A DNA stretch of 62,000 nucleotides from Symbiodinium natans (GCA_905221605.1 CAJNDS010002139.1:1-62000), one strand, 5' to 3'; numbered from the stretch's first letter, positions 23,314-34,278 are shown. Notes: generated by a model from the letters alone, not told the origin. Numbers and translations: made by a program.

Positions 23314-23551
23314 TGCTCTTTGTTTGGCTAAAGCCGAACCGCCGCTGTGGTGGCCTTGGCAGCCAGACGAGCCTCGCTCTTTTCGCGTCGGCATGCAAAG
23401 ACCTCAGTCAAAATCTTGACTGCAGATTCCAGACGGACTCAGATACAGGTCCGCTTGAGGGTCTCCAGCCTGGCCCTGTGCACCGGATCCGATGACGTCG
23501 CCAAGTTCCACGTAGTCGCCTCTCCCGAACCGGTAGTTTATGTGTGGAACG
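17942..23551 (-). CDS. Ser/Thr protein kinase, CAMK group (MAPKAPK/CaMK-like), 14 exons
   Basis: Exons 5' to 3': 23551-23470 (Gly loop VIGSGAQGQ), 23237-23156 (beta-3 VVVKKM with the ATP Lys), 22791-22760 (alpha-C Glu in EVRILRNAEH), 21966-21872 (hinge VLIMERLEGGELFEQI), 21412-21394 (19-nt microexon), 21097-21063 (VFRQIVSGLAFL), 20934-20898 (catalytic HRDLKP), 20664-20617 (ENVLIAQ), 20231-20155 (VKIADYGLSKY), 19275-19187 (RPYMPPE, then GYDERVDLWSLGVL), 19027-18959 (LYVMLYGRYPF), 18493-18437 (SEEAQDLIR), 18319-18276 (KLLQVNPGDR, invariant Arg), 18057-17942 (ESFMKGAP to TGA). The phosphotransfer residues are present; the Mg motif is DYG instead of DFG. Phases agree at every junction except inside 19275-19187, where YMPPE and GYDERV lie in different frames. 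Seven of 13 introns have GC donors. The true N-terminus is not found upstream of 23551, and the C-terminal exon is the least certain. Confidence 0.88.
22370..22500. repeat. CT/TTC-rich pyrimidine tract inside a kinase intron
   Basis: TCTC and CTTCTT words dominate the plus strand, which is purine-rich on the transcribed minus strand. It lies within the third kinase intron (21967-22759). Confidence 0.8.
23280..23312. repeat. (CT)n microsatellite
   Basis: About 16 CT dinucleotides in a row, within the first kinase intron (23238-23469). Confidence 0.97.
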
Positions 23552-24649
23552 CTGTGAAGGTTTGAAGAAAGTGCAGTAGAAGTAGTATGCCAGATTAGAG
23601 AATTTTGGGGTCGACACTTAAATCGCATGTGATGCCAACGCGAGCGGTGGATAAGTGTGAACCGCAGTGTTCGACCTGCGAATCTTGCCCAGAAGCTCTA
23701 TGCGTTCTGCTTGGAACAAGGCACGCTCCGACTTGAGTTCTTAAACTTACGCATGGCACTCCCGCGTGGCCTGAGAAGGCTAAAGGTCCGATGCGGCTCC
23801 CGGATTTTATCTCCTGCAGTGGAAGGTTGTGTCGGTTGCGCATACATTTCTTGAAAGCGCGTAGGATTGCAACGTGTCAGGATGCTTCAGAGCTCAGGGA
23901 ATCCTGGCTCTTCGAATTGAGCCTGGCTCCCAATCAAGGGTCCACACATGAGGGTCCGCGGCTTCATTTTTGGTGATGGCCATGCTTGGGGAGGCTTCCA
24001 ACAGAAAGACTACCCTCACCAAGGTTATCTATCTCTCTCCCCACAGGCTCGGTCCTGCTCATCCGCCATGTTGCTACAGGCGGTGGCTGCGGGATTGATG
24101 GCTTGGGGAGGGTTTGGTTTGGAAAACTGGGAGCTTCGAAGGGTGGGCTTGGGGTTGCTGCGTGTAAGAGGTTCTGGCGGGTAGCAGCTATACTTGCCAG
24201 CAGCGCGACTTAATGACGCGGCTTGAGCCAGCTGGGCGTGACGGGTGTCAGCGAAGACGAAATCTGGTACCAGCCTGGAAGCCTCTCAGCCCAAAAGCAT
24301 CACAGGCAAGTGGTCTAGGCAAGGACAGAGTCTACAGATTGCATTGTCCGGAGATTGCATGCCTAATCCACTCAGCCACTCAACACGATGCAGCACTTGG
24401 GCCTCAGAGGAGCCGGTCAAGACCTCCGTAAACAGGAAGTTGCTCTTTGTCAGAAATGTATAGGGCGCCACAAGTGATCCCTTCTGGCATATTCTGTGCT
24501 CAACAAGTTGGGAACAATGGCAAGTTAGCCCGCCTCATCGATTTTGCTGGCCCGGCTTGACCGAAGGCTGCCTGCATGACACCGCGCACCCTCCGCAGTC
24601 TGCATGTAAAGTGCTACTGGCGCGATACCTTGTGCCAATCAACTATGGA

Positions 24650-24850
24650 AGACTTGCGCAGATCCATGGCCCGATAAACGAAGTAGAAAGGTCTGTAGGA
24701 ATGCGAAAGTGGTAAAGCCACTCACTCAGTCCACAATCGATCTCTAAGTTCTCAACACGGGGCCGTTCCCGAAAGTATTCAGATTCCGCGCTGGCCTCCC
24801 AGAGGAGGCAGAGCAGGAGCGGGGTAGCCGCCGCCTGCATCCAAACTGGC
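24650..24850 (-). CDS. Candidate exon with signal-like start, unknown protein
   Basis: The minus strand is open and begins with a hydrophobic, signal-like stretch (MQAAATPLLLCLLWEASA). It continues ESEYFRERPRVENLEIDCGL, then EWLYHFRIPTDLSTSF. It could be the first exon of a secreted protein. No further exon was linked and the family is not recognised. Confidence 0.3.
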
Positions 24851-25190
24851 AATGCACCAACGCAATCCTTCATGCCGAGTCTGACGTTCGTTGAGCAACG
24901 TGAGATCTTCGCTGTCTCCAGGTTCTGCCGAACAAGTGCCCAGAAAGCTCAAAGCCGAACCTGAGCCGCAACAGAAGCCAACATCCCCCCCACTCAAGTT
25001 TCCTCGAAATTGATTCGCTCATTGGAAACTTGCTCAACGGAACGCGCAGGGTCGGCATGGGGGGGGCTTGTCTGGGGTCCTGCGGGGGCACGTGGCGGCA
25101 GTGGCGGACGAACTCTGGCGGCTCCGGTGGGCGCAGTTCCTGGACGGCATCATGGGATGTCAGGTGAGGTAAGATTCGCTCCTGCCATAA

Positions 25191-25424
25191 TGCAAGATCG
25201 GAAACAATGGGGCGAGATGCACAAGGGACCAGGGATCCCAAGCCGGCCTCCTCAAACCATGTCCTGCTTCTAGGCGCCCAAAACAGCGTCTGGACATAAT
25301 TTTAAAGGGCACCCCTTTGCCCAGGGCCCAATTGACAGAGCCCCCCCGAGGGCGCAGCCTGGGCGGACTACGCGGGGGCTCGCGTCCGGGGAGGCGGCGC
25401 CTGGCAGCTGAGGAAGGCAGGTGG
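25191..25424. repeat. Dispersed repeat family 1, copy A
   Basis: Starts with TGCAAGATCGGAAACAATGG and shares ordered blocks with copy B at 26513. These include the word GGGGCGAGATGCA, CTCCTCAAACCAT, the block CGGGGGCTCGCGTC, and GCGCCTGGCA followed by CTGAG. Similarity is interrupted by short indels, so the copies are old. No coding potential shared by both was found. Confidence 0.85.
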
Positions 25425-26224
25425 AAGAGTCCATATACAGGCAATAATCTATTTCTTCTGGGATCAGACTTGTCCAGATAGCTCTGCGCCATACTTTTCT
25501 CTATATGCTATCTTGGTTTCAAGAATCCAATTGGCCCCTAGACCTTGAAAACAACTTTATATCCCTCGATGCCTGCGCAAGCCCCCAGAGCAAAACGAGG
25601 TTTATATGTTAGTCTTACGACAAGCCGGCCCCCCCCCTCCCCCACATTTGCAAACACCTCGTATCACTGGCTTCGAAAGGATTCATGTCTGTTGCGGCAA
25701 TTTCGCTTGATGTCATGATGTTCTCCAAAGGAAGCTTGCACTTCTAAACAGGTGTTTTTTTCCAACTATGCTTGCATAACGACTTTGCAAAGGACATACG
25801 CACTTTTTGAAGAAACTCGCACGGCCACAAAAAGCGGGGGGCGGGGGCCTTGGGGGGGTGGCGCCTGGCTTTCACAAGAGGGTTGGGCATTTCAAGGAAT
25901 CAGTGGTGGTATGATGTTCTTCACAGGAGGGCTCACCTTTCCTCAAAGCAATCTCTCTTGAGGGCTTTAAGGCAAGATCACACGGCTTCACAAAAACCCA
26001 GAAGGATTGGGTTGGGTCGCAGCTCCGCACCCCCCCGCCGCCCATTTGCAAACAGTTTGGAAAGGGTGTTGAAGCCATTCCATTTGATGGCCTTCGTTGT
26101 TTTGAACATTGATGTTCCGTTTCATTTTTTGAGTATTTTTGTTGAGCTTACGTGGCTTGTCTGGGATTCTCCGGTGGGTGTTTTGTGTAAGCATCTATTC
26201 CCGAAAACCCCCTCTCTGGGGGTG

Positions 26225-26455
26225 GCAGATGGACCTCTCATCTTTCATCGCCTGCAGCTGTGGGGTGAGACATCGAGCCCTCATCTTTCACCAGGGGTGG
26301 GGTGAGAGCTGGACCCCCATCTTTCACCAGCGGTTGGTGGAAGCTGGACCCCCTTCACCAGGGGTTGGGTGATAGATGGACCTGTCATATTTCACCACCC
26401 GCAGTTGTGGGGGGGAAACATAGACGACCCCTCATGTTTCAGTGCCCCCAGCTGT
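26225..26455. repeat. Degenerate minisatellite, about six units
   Basis: Units of roughly 32-48 bp share the pattern GGACCCCCATCTTTCACCAG followed by a GGTTGGGTGAGAGCT-like tail. Unit starts lie near 26230, 26275, 26310, 26345, 26378 and 26425. Units differ by substitutions and indels. The array sits just upstream of copy B of dispersed repeat family 1. Confidence 0.8.
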
Positions 26456-26512
26456 GGGACATGTGTTGGAAGCTCAAGGTTCAAGGGAAGCCACGAGGAC
26501 TTCGCGCATAGA

Positions 26513-26733
26513 TGCAAGATCGGAAACAATGGGGCGAGATGCATCCGTAACACAAGGGACAAGGGATCCCAAACTGGCATGGCTCCTCAAACCATATCGT
26601 GTTTCTGGGGGCTTTTTCATTTCAAGGGCACGGAACCCCAGAAACCCGAGGACGCGGCCCGGGCGGGCCACGCGCGGGCTCGCGTCGGGCGAAGCTGCGC
26701 CTGGCAACTGAGAAAGTGGAACAAACCATGCAA
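26513..26733. repeat. Dispersed repeat family 1, copy B
   Basis: Direct-orientation partner of 25191-25424, 1.3 kb downstream. It carries a short insertion after GAGATGCA relative to copy A. It ends near GAGAAAGTGGAACAAACC. A weaker resemblance (CCCGAGGACCCGGCC) occurs near 37.12 kb. Confidence 0.85.
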
Positions 26734-26763
26734 GATTAGATAGAATTACTCGATTCAGGAACA

Positions 26764-26798
26764 CCTATATATAGATATATATATATATATATATATGA
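26764..26798. repeat. (AT)n microsatellite
   Basis: CTATATATAGATATATAT followed by further uninterrupted AT dinucleotides. Confidence 0.95.
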
Positions 26799-27169
26799 TT
26801 TTGCAAAAGAAGGGCTCGAAGAAGTGCACGTTTGAGTGCAACCCCAAACCTTCACACATGCGACCCTGTAGAGGTCAGCGAAAATAAAGCCTACATGATG
26901 ACTGATTGCATGCACACTGCTACCTCAATGTTACTGGCAGGGGGCGGGAGCAGGTAACAAGAAGAGCCGATCGGCCTGGCTGTATTTGCTCCGCCGGCGA
27001 CTCTGCACCTGGCGACCCTGCGCCTGACGACTCGAGCATCAAGCTGGTAAAGAGTTCGCATGGGATTTGTGGCTATAGGTTGCGAGCCTGGGATCTTCAA
27101 AACTCTCGATGGATGGGCATTCGGTAGAAACAAAACAATCAGAGCACATAGAAGGCCCAAAAAATGCTG

Positions 27170-27364
27170 TCAAAGGAAGCCTGCGAGCAGAAGCACCTTT
27201 TCCTCCTGCGGTTCAGGCCTGTGCCAGGCGGACTGGCAGAAGGTGATCTCCCACCTGTCTTTGCACCCACTGAAAGCTCTTCGGGTTGCGAGATGTTGCG
27301 AGCTAGAGCTAGGGACTAGCAGGGCTTCGACAACCTTCACTGCATGCAGGTTACCTCTTTGCAA
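27170..27364 (-). CDS. Candidate exon, unknown protein
   Basis: The minus strand is open with protein-like content: LHAVKVVEALLVPSSSSQH, then CKDRWEITFCQSAWHRPEP. No splice partner was identified, and the plus strand is also open here. Confidence 0.22.
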   Translation of the reverse strand: MQRGNLHAVKVVEALLVPSSSSQHLATRRAFSGCKDRWEITFCQSAWHRPEPQEEKVLLLAGFL

Positions 27365-30089
27365 AAGCCATGTAAAGCCCAGCCTCTGGAGTCTGGCTTG
27401 TTGCCCTCGCTTTGTGGCGCGGAGGTGGGAGGCGTCTTACCTGTGCACAGCGATTTGTGAATTCTGGGTACCCATTGCTGCGCGGTGACACTTTTGGGGA
27501 GAGGATGCTCTCTGCTGGAACGTAAAGGCTCGTAAAGGCCAACCACTACTGGAACAAGCCTACCACTGCGTATGAGGGCGGCAAAAAAAATAGCTGCCAG
27601 GTGTTATGGCATGGAACAAACGTCGATGGCTAGAGTGATCTGCGTGATGCCTCTTCCAGAGGACCTATGAGTCCTATGACTATTCATTATGCTGGCTGTT
27701 AGATTCAGCCGGTGCAGATTTGGATGAAGATCTCAGCTCCGACATTCTGGCGTAAACCCACGTGCCAAGTGATCGCAAGGCTCGGCACCTCCCGTGCTCG
27801 CGGCGTCCAGGGGCTCGCCATCCACCAGGGCCAGTGAGGTCAGCGGCCGCAGTGCCTCAAGCAGCCGCTGACCTTGCCGGACCGCTAGTTTGCCTAATCC
27901 TCACTGCCACTGCTATATAGCAATGGGTTCTGCAACATGTCTCGCTGTCTCGTCTGGATGTTCGCAGCCTGACAACTGCTGCTTTCGCAACGACGGAAGC
28001 TGCATGTACCCGCACGCCAGCATCATGGTAACCGACCACACGCAGAGCCCCTTCAAGTGCTGGGCGTGCCGCAGGCGAGTCAAAAGCCTCGTTCCTTGGT
28101 TGAAGAGAATCTACGTGCTTTTTTCGATTACCAGTAGTCATAGCGTGTACCACATGTATTGATCATGGAATGTTATAACAAACTTGTACACGTTCGCGCG
28201 CAGCACGTAGCTTTCAGGTTCTTGGAGAAGAAGAGGAAGTTGAGGAGGGGATGCGCGAAACTATATAAAATGTTTGTTCGTTTGGTGGTTGTTGGGTCGT
28301 GCTCAGGCAGAACATGCTCCAAGGGCGCTGCTCGATGCTTCACCGATGCTGCTCTCATCATGCTGTCTAGTTATCGCTCTGCAACATTGCTCCAAATCAA
28401 AACGACTATGCCGGAACAGTATTGCCCCAACTGCCATGCTACATCATACTACCCTGCCCCAGATCAAAATGAACATGCTACATACCACTGAACTCATCGT
28501 TGATTCAATTCCTCCATAGACGGATAGCAAGTACTTCGATAGTAATTCCCTGTCAGTCGTGCGCTACCCCCCAGCTATGCGTTGAACGGGTGCATCGCTG
28601 TGTCACCAGCTGCAGCTTCCGTCAAAATCGGGGTGCAGTTTGACCGTGAGGTGTGCAAATACGGACACGCGTGGATCCCACATAGCCTCCTTCCACCCCA
28701 TGGTTACTCAGGTCTTTCACCCAACTTGCGATCACGCATGCAAACTAGATCCTCACCGCATCCGAATGCAAGCATGCAGCCCCTGCAAATTCATTCACCA
28801 TCCATGACATGGCTAATCTTTGAAGACATCGACAACTAGATGCAACAAGCTGTCCATGCTGCAAGTCTAAATTCTGCCGAAGAGCTCGGCGACGTCCAGC
28901 GAGCGCAGCTGGGGCAACGCAACCAATGTGTTGAGGATGTCCTGCTTACAGCTGGGTGGCTGAGCATGACATCCATAATTCAACGTGCCTGCTTGCTTCT
29001 GCACTCAACTTGCTGAGTGTTCCTGGCCTATCCAGGCTTGCCCGTATTTGGCATCATTCGCCTCGGCCTCTGGCCGAAAGGATCTGGATCTGGTCTCCTT
29101 CCTTTTCGCAAACCTTCCCCCCCAAATAATTTTGGCACCCCCTCTCTGTGGGATGTGCCCGAACCGCTTGGAGGAGCCATAATCCGATGGGGTCCACCCT
29201 GCAGGCCACTCCCCCCCAAATAACCATCTGAGGACTGCGGCGCTGTCCGACGCTGCACAACGCCTCACAAGCAAAAACATGCCACTCCTTCTTCGTTTCT
29301 TTTCCTGCGGCTGGCGTCGCTTCCCGTGCTCGTGCTGTGCTTACAGCCTATGGGACCCTTCCTGAAACCGCCCTTAGAAGCCCCCCTCCAATCCCCTTGC
29401 TTCTGGGAATCTTGCCCCCCGCGTTAGGCCGGCCGAGGCGGTTGCTTGCGAAGCGTTTACAAGCAAGTTGATCTACCAATGCACTCGATGACCTGGGGGC
29501 GCGAAACCATCTTTTCAATGTACTGTGGAGCTGCGACTATTTAAAGACTTGCGATAAGTCCAAGACTAGCCACTGTAGCAAATCTGCACTCCAGCAGCCA
29601 ACCTACGGTACGAGTAGCCGCGTCTTGATTCATCATAGCATGAGTACATTGAGTCTGCCCACCCTCAAAGCAGACCAAGCAGAAGCAAGAGCACTGTCCC
29701 GTCCTGCAACTTGTCTGAGGAAAGCTGGTTTCCCAACAATGAAAGCTCCTGAGGTGACCGCAACGCCCACCAAATTGCATGACAGGACGTGCGGCATGTA
29801 CTTTTTGTTCAAGTCCCTTCGTGTAACCCATGGCAGTACTCTTAGAAGCCTGGACCATGCTCACATTGCTCCCATGGCCTCTAAGCGGCAGCACCCGGAC
29901 TCCATGCCTGAAGGCATTTGCAAGGAAACTCAAAACCACAAGACAAAAGTTAGATTCTGCCAGTATTGACAGGTTCTACGCCAACAGGATCCCACGAAAA
30001 CAGTGTCGAGCGAAATTTATGCGTCTGCGGGCCCAATCGTCGATTACAATTCCGCAGTCTCAGCTCTAACTGTGCAGTCTGATGCGTTT

Positions 30090-31120
30090 CTTCCCATCCA
30101 GGCGGCCTGAGATGTTTCGCACGCGGTTGTGTGCGATGAAGGCCTGACCGCAACTTGACAAAGCTCCCCGCAGGCCATCACTATGATTGCACCCACGCCT
30201 CAAACAGAGGCTACACTGCGAGTGCCCATGAACCGGGGGAAGACTATACGCTGAATCCCAAAGCGCAGAGACAAACGCCTGGAGAGATTGCTACGAGAAA
30301 GGCGTGGAGCCTTGGTCAGCTGCTCGCACTCGTACAAGGGGCTCAGGTCCTTCAGGCGAGCATGTTGAAGGCCGGCCAGGGCGCCACAGCTGTGGTGGGA
30401 GAACCGCACTCCCGCCAAAACCCTAAACCCAAGACATCTCGTGACACATCTCGAAGCTTAAAAGGGCCTTCGAGGAGATCGCTCCACAAGAGTAACTAAA
30501 GGTCTCCTCGACTTGGTTGAAGTTGAGATTCACCTGAGGAACCATGCGCCAGCTGAGCTATTGAAATTCATTGAACCTCCCTATCATAGCGCGCAAACTT
30601 TCAAGTTTCTACTCGTGGCTTTTGGGTTCAAGCAACCCCACCGAAGAAGATTCACTTGCTCCGGCTCTTCCATGGTACCCCCCCCCCCCCCCCCGCACCT
30701 CGCGGAGCGCCACCAGTGGCCGCAGGGGATCGAGGTCCCGGAGCTCATTGTGAGACAAGGACAGGACCTGACTCTGACAATTATATGGGTTAAACATTCC
30801 AGGGCTTTGGGCTTCGGTAGACGTGTTGACCTCTTGCTTACGCCTCCCGACTGGGAACTGACTACGAGTACCTGTTGTCGGCTAGAACATGCGCAGCTAC
30901 TGACGGCTACCCTGTGTTGTTGACAATGGTTTTTTGACCCCAAACTACATCTTGTTACGCTCTATGTTGTCTGGGAAGGCCGAACACTAACTTTGTGCTT
31001 GGCAACTTCGGGCAAGATCGCGAAGGCACCCCCCCCCCCCCACCCCCCGAAACGCGGGCCTCCAGGCCCGACAAGCGCACAAAGTCGACGGTGCCTGGAA
31101 CCCGACAGCATTGGGAATGA
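30090..31120 (-). CDS. Leucine-rich-repeat protein (SDS22-like), partial
   Basis: Several minus-strand exons carry consecutive LRR signatures. About 31110-31060 reads VDFVRLSGLEARV (borders uncertain). Exon 30767-30699 is 23 phase-0 codons, VLSLSHNELRDLDPL then RPLVALRE, with a GT donor. Exon 30533-30507 is VNLNFNQVE with a probable GA donor. Exon 30389-30311 ends LKDLSPLYECEQLTK with a GC donor. Exon 30143 to about 30090 reads AFIAHNRVRNISGRL. Joined, they follow the 22-residue SDS22-type pattern LxxLxLSxNxLxxLxxLxxL. Such proteins are intracellular or ciliary scaffolds that bind partners through the concave LRR face; the partner cannot be inferred. Later LRR exons probably exist below 30090 but were not resolved. 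A 17-nt homopolymer lies within the intron immediately after the GT donor at 30699. Confidence 0.62.
30678..30694. repeat. Poly-C run next to an LRR-gene splice donor
   Basis: Seventeen C on the plus strand (G in the transcript). The run begins 5 nt inside the intron after exon 30767-30699. A further 13-C run lies at 31029-31041, upstream in the same gene. Confidence 0.95.
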
Positions 31121-32249
31121 AAGGGTCGAGAAAAGAAGTGCAAAACCAAGAGGTTCTGCACGTCGCGGTTACATCCGATGAAGCTTCTGGCTTGTCTCTG
31201 TTCTGGCTCACCTGGCATACATCCTACTCCGCAAAAAAAAACGCCCATACATGATGACCCCGACGTGCGACAATGCCAAACGTGATATGACAGCTCCAAA
31301 CGCTAAATTCCCTGAACCCTCAGCACAAACTGAAACTCTGTAGTCCATTCAAGAGCCCCCTAACCCTCATGGAGCGCGCCCCGACTCCTTTACAGCCCCT
31401 TGGCCTGGGAGGTCGAGGGATCGGAGCCGCTGGTATCGGAAGACAAGGTGCCGAACATCTTCGACCTACAGGCTTGGGGGCCTTGGGGATGACAAAGGCC
31501 CCTGGAGCTACGCTAAGTCAAGCGAGAAAAACGGAGGACTGATTCCTGGCATCCGAGTTCGGGGCTGCGTCTTCACCTGGTTCAGAAACCGGACTCTGGC
31601 ACGGGACTGTGGGGCAATGACCGGCAACCCGACAGCTTTCCCAAGCCCTGCAAAAAAACTCCATTCAGCACCACTGCAATTGATCTCAGAAAAACGTAAG
31701 GCTGGATGCCCCGAAGCCCTCCGAATCTCCAGCCCGGACATCGGGGTTCTGGAGTCCAGTGGGAGCGAGGGACTCGTGTTCAAGAGAACGAGAGACGGTA
31801 TGACACCAAATCGGCTGAAGGCTTAAGTTTGTCTTTTGACGGTTGGGCCCGACATGGTCTACGCCTGAAGCCACCAGGACCGCGGGCTCGGTCAGAATGG
31901 AGGGGCCTGCAGAAATCGGGTGAAGGGTGTCAAGGGGGGGTCAGGGCTGTTTTTCTAGGGATGTTTAGGATGATTTCAATTGCTTCGCCCTCCAAGCGAC
32001 GCTGCAGGACAGACAAAGCCTTCTCAACTTAGTGCCTCGACCACGCTGAACCACCGTGAATCCGAGTTTTCTATGCCCTTAGTCCCAGAAGTTCCAAACT
32101 CCAAGCCCCAATGAACCTTTTCTTTCAACATCGCAAAAAACGCCTTTTCTCCACATAGCAAACCTTGTATTGAGCACACGAACCCTGCCTTTCAACTCTA
32201 AGCCTGAGGGCCTACACCAAAATCTGCAGCACTCTCCCCCAAAGGCCAC

Positions 32250-32930
32250 TTAAACTCGCCACCGGGCCTCCAGTTGCCGGACGACTCGGGGCCATCTCCG
32301 CCTCAGAGGGGATGCCACGCCCGGCGACAAGGTCCTCGCACTTCTGAAACTTTCAAGGGCTTCTCGAGCTTTAGCAGTGCGGATTTCGGATTTTAAGGGC
32401 CAGTGTCCTTGGACCTCAGAAACCCAAGCTTTGAGCTCGGCAACGGATCCCCTCGGAACCCTCACCTCGATCGCGGCGAGGCCCTCAGCCAGCTCATCCC
32501 GGATCTGCACAGGTTTGGATATCTTCTTGAGAAGAATTGAGAAGACATGTTCTACGTTTGCTAGTGTTAAAGCTTTCTGAAATTCAGGAGACCTATTTCA
32601 CAAGCCGAGATTCACATGCTGGGACCCCATTGTTGTTTAAGCTGTCGAATGTCAAGCATGGTCTGCGCAAAGGAGGAGCGAGGTTCTTCGAGGGATCACA
32701 AGCTCTAGGCTCAGGCTCTATAGGACTTGTGGGCACATTCTAGCATCTTTCAGCAGCTGCAGCGAGCTCTATTCCACATCCAGTCCAACGCACTCGGGTG
32801 CACTTCAGCTGGAGAGAGCCCGGCCCGGGCCTGGCCCTCCTGCACTTCCTGGATCTCGTGGCTCTCGTGGACCTCATCCTCGCGGCCTGGCCCTTCATCC
32901 TCGGAATCAGCCACAAGGCCTCGCTTTGAG
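32250..32930 (-). CDS. Two 3' exons of an unknown acidic/helical protein
   Basis: Exon 32930-32768 follows a CTGCAG acceptor, is 1 nt plus 54 codons, and has a GC donor. It encodes SKRGLVADSEDEGPGRED, a Glu/His-rich stretch, and ends SALDWMWNR. A 191-nt intron leads to a TTTCAG acceptor and exon 32576-32250 in matching phase 0: KALTLANVEHVFSILLKK, PVQIRDELAEGLAAIE, then a basic tail to TAA at 32250. A GTGAGG donor after GLAAIE (32466) offers an alternative shorter exon, but the frame stays open to the stop. The first part is acidic and probably disordered, the second helical. I do not recognise the family. Upstream exons beyond 32930 are expected. Confidence 0.55.
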
Positions 32931-32936
32931 CTGCAG

Positions 32937-32960
32937 AGACACACACACACACACACTCAC
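32937..32960. repeat. (CA)n microsatellite
   Basis: ACACACACAC run lying directly upstream (transcript sense) of the acceptor of exon 32930-32768, so the transcript has a TG-rich tract before its 3' splice site. Confidence 0.9.
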
Positions 32961-33539
32961 ACTGATACGCTCATAGCGCAGTCGTATGCAACACTGTATG
33001 CACTAGTGCATCAAGGGCGGGGGTGAATAAAATGGCAACCGCGAACAACTGGGCCCTCCAGCCTTGAAGGACTTCTTCTTGCAGCTTCCTCAAATCCTGA
33101 CTTCTGCAGGAGTGGGCCAGGAAAGCAATTCAGCGCGGAGCGCCTTCTCCGAGACCATGCATGGGTAAAACTGTAAAACCGTGGGGAAGGCCGAAGTCCG
33201 GAGTGTGGAAATTGAGGCACCCACCTCCTCGGCGGCGATGCCCGGCAGGCAGGACGGCATTGCAACGAGGGATGCAAAGTCTGCGTCTTGGGGTTGCTTA
33301 GGGCGTCTTCTCCTTGCGCCTGGTGCGTGATAGGAGGAAAGTCTAAGTCTAAAGTTCGGAGTTTGTTAGGTGAAGCTGCTTTCAAGTGCGACGTAAGCAG
33401 TCGAAACAGCACACTGTGCCGACTGGGGTGAGTGGTGGGATCTGGTAGTTCTCAGACGTTGCTACTTTGCAACAGCAATGGTTCCCAGATTCTGCATACG
33501 GTCTTTCTAAAGATGCATTCCTCAGTTCTTGCGCTTGCG

Positions 33540-33716
33540 CAGGTTTGTTGTTGCGGCTGCTGTTCCATGACAAGCTACCTTCATGTCGTGACTGCCTTGC
33601 TCGGATGCGTGAAAGTCTCCCAATGCGAATGTACGTGGCTCACCTGCAGGAAAGCTCCCGAGTGCCCGAATGTGCCCGACCTAGACCCGAAGCTCCTATT
33701 TTTCTTTGAGGGTTGA
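33540..33716 (+). CDS. Candidate exon, unknown protein
   Basis: After a CGCAG acceptor the plus strand reads LLLRLLFHDKLPSCRDCLAR, then MRESLPMRMYVAHLQ with a possible GAAAGC junction. It is protein-like with two Cys pairs, but the opposite strand is also partly open. Confidence 0.24.
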   Translation, partial: QVCCCGCCSMTSYLHVVTALLGCVKVSQCECTWLTCRKAPECPNVPDLDPKLLFFFEG

Positions 33717-34278
33717 TTTAGGATTTACTATATAGATCTCAGTGTATCCTAGGAGAAAAATAGGGTACCCTTCCTGCGCAAGTAAATGGGTCGATGAGGC
33801 TTCCGATAAGGGGAACCCGAAGGAACAAGGGCTCGGCGTGGGTGCTAATTTCTCAGCTTCAGGGTTTAACATTTTAGGTGCGGGGGGTTCAGGGTTTTAG
33901 GGGTCGAAGGTTCAGGCTCTGGGGTTTAGGATCTTGGTTGAAGGGACAGTGCTTAAGATTTAAGGTTCACGAAATGTGTGCTTCATTGCCCTTGGTTTGC
34001 TTGAATATGTTTTTTTCCGAGCCATTCCAAACCCGCACCGGGCGTTCAGGATCTTCAGACAATGGCACGGGTAGCCCGACAGTGAATCTAAAGCAAAGAT
34101 ACAGCGCAGCAGGAAGCCCTGCATGTCAGACAAAGAAAAGCCACAACAACTGCAAGTGTGAAGAGCTTCAGAGTCTTGGGTTTGTAGGGTCAATTAAATA
34201 CTTAACTTAGGACGGTTGCAAGGCTTCCCTACAATCACACCCTGAACCCAAAACCCTGCAGGGTTGTCTTGAGGCTTC

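Noticed and set aside
26225-26455. CRISPR-like array
   Set aside because: Repeats are diverged and contiguous with variable unit length and no spacers. It is a minisatellite in a eukaryotic context.
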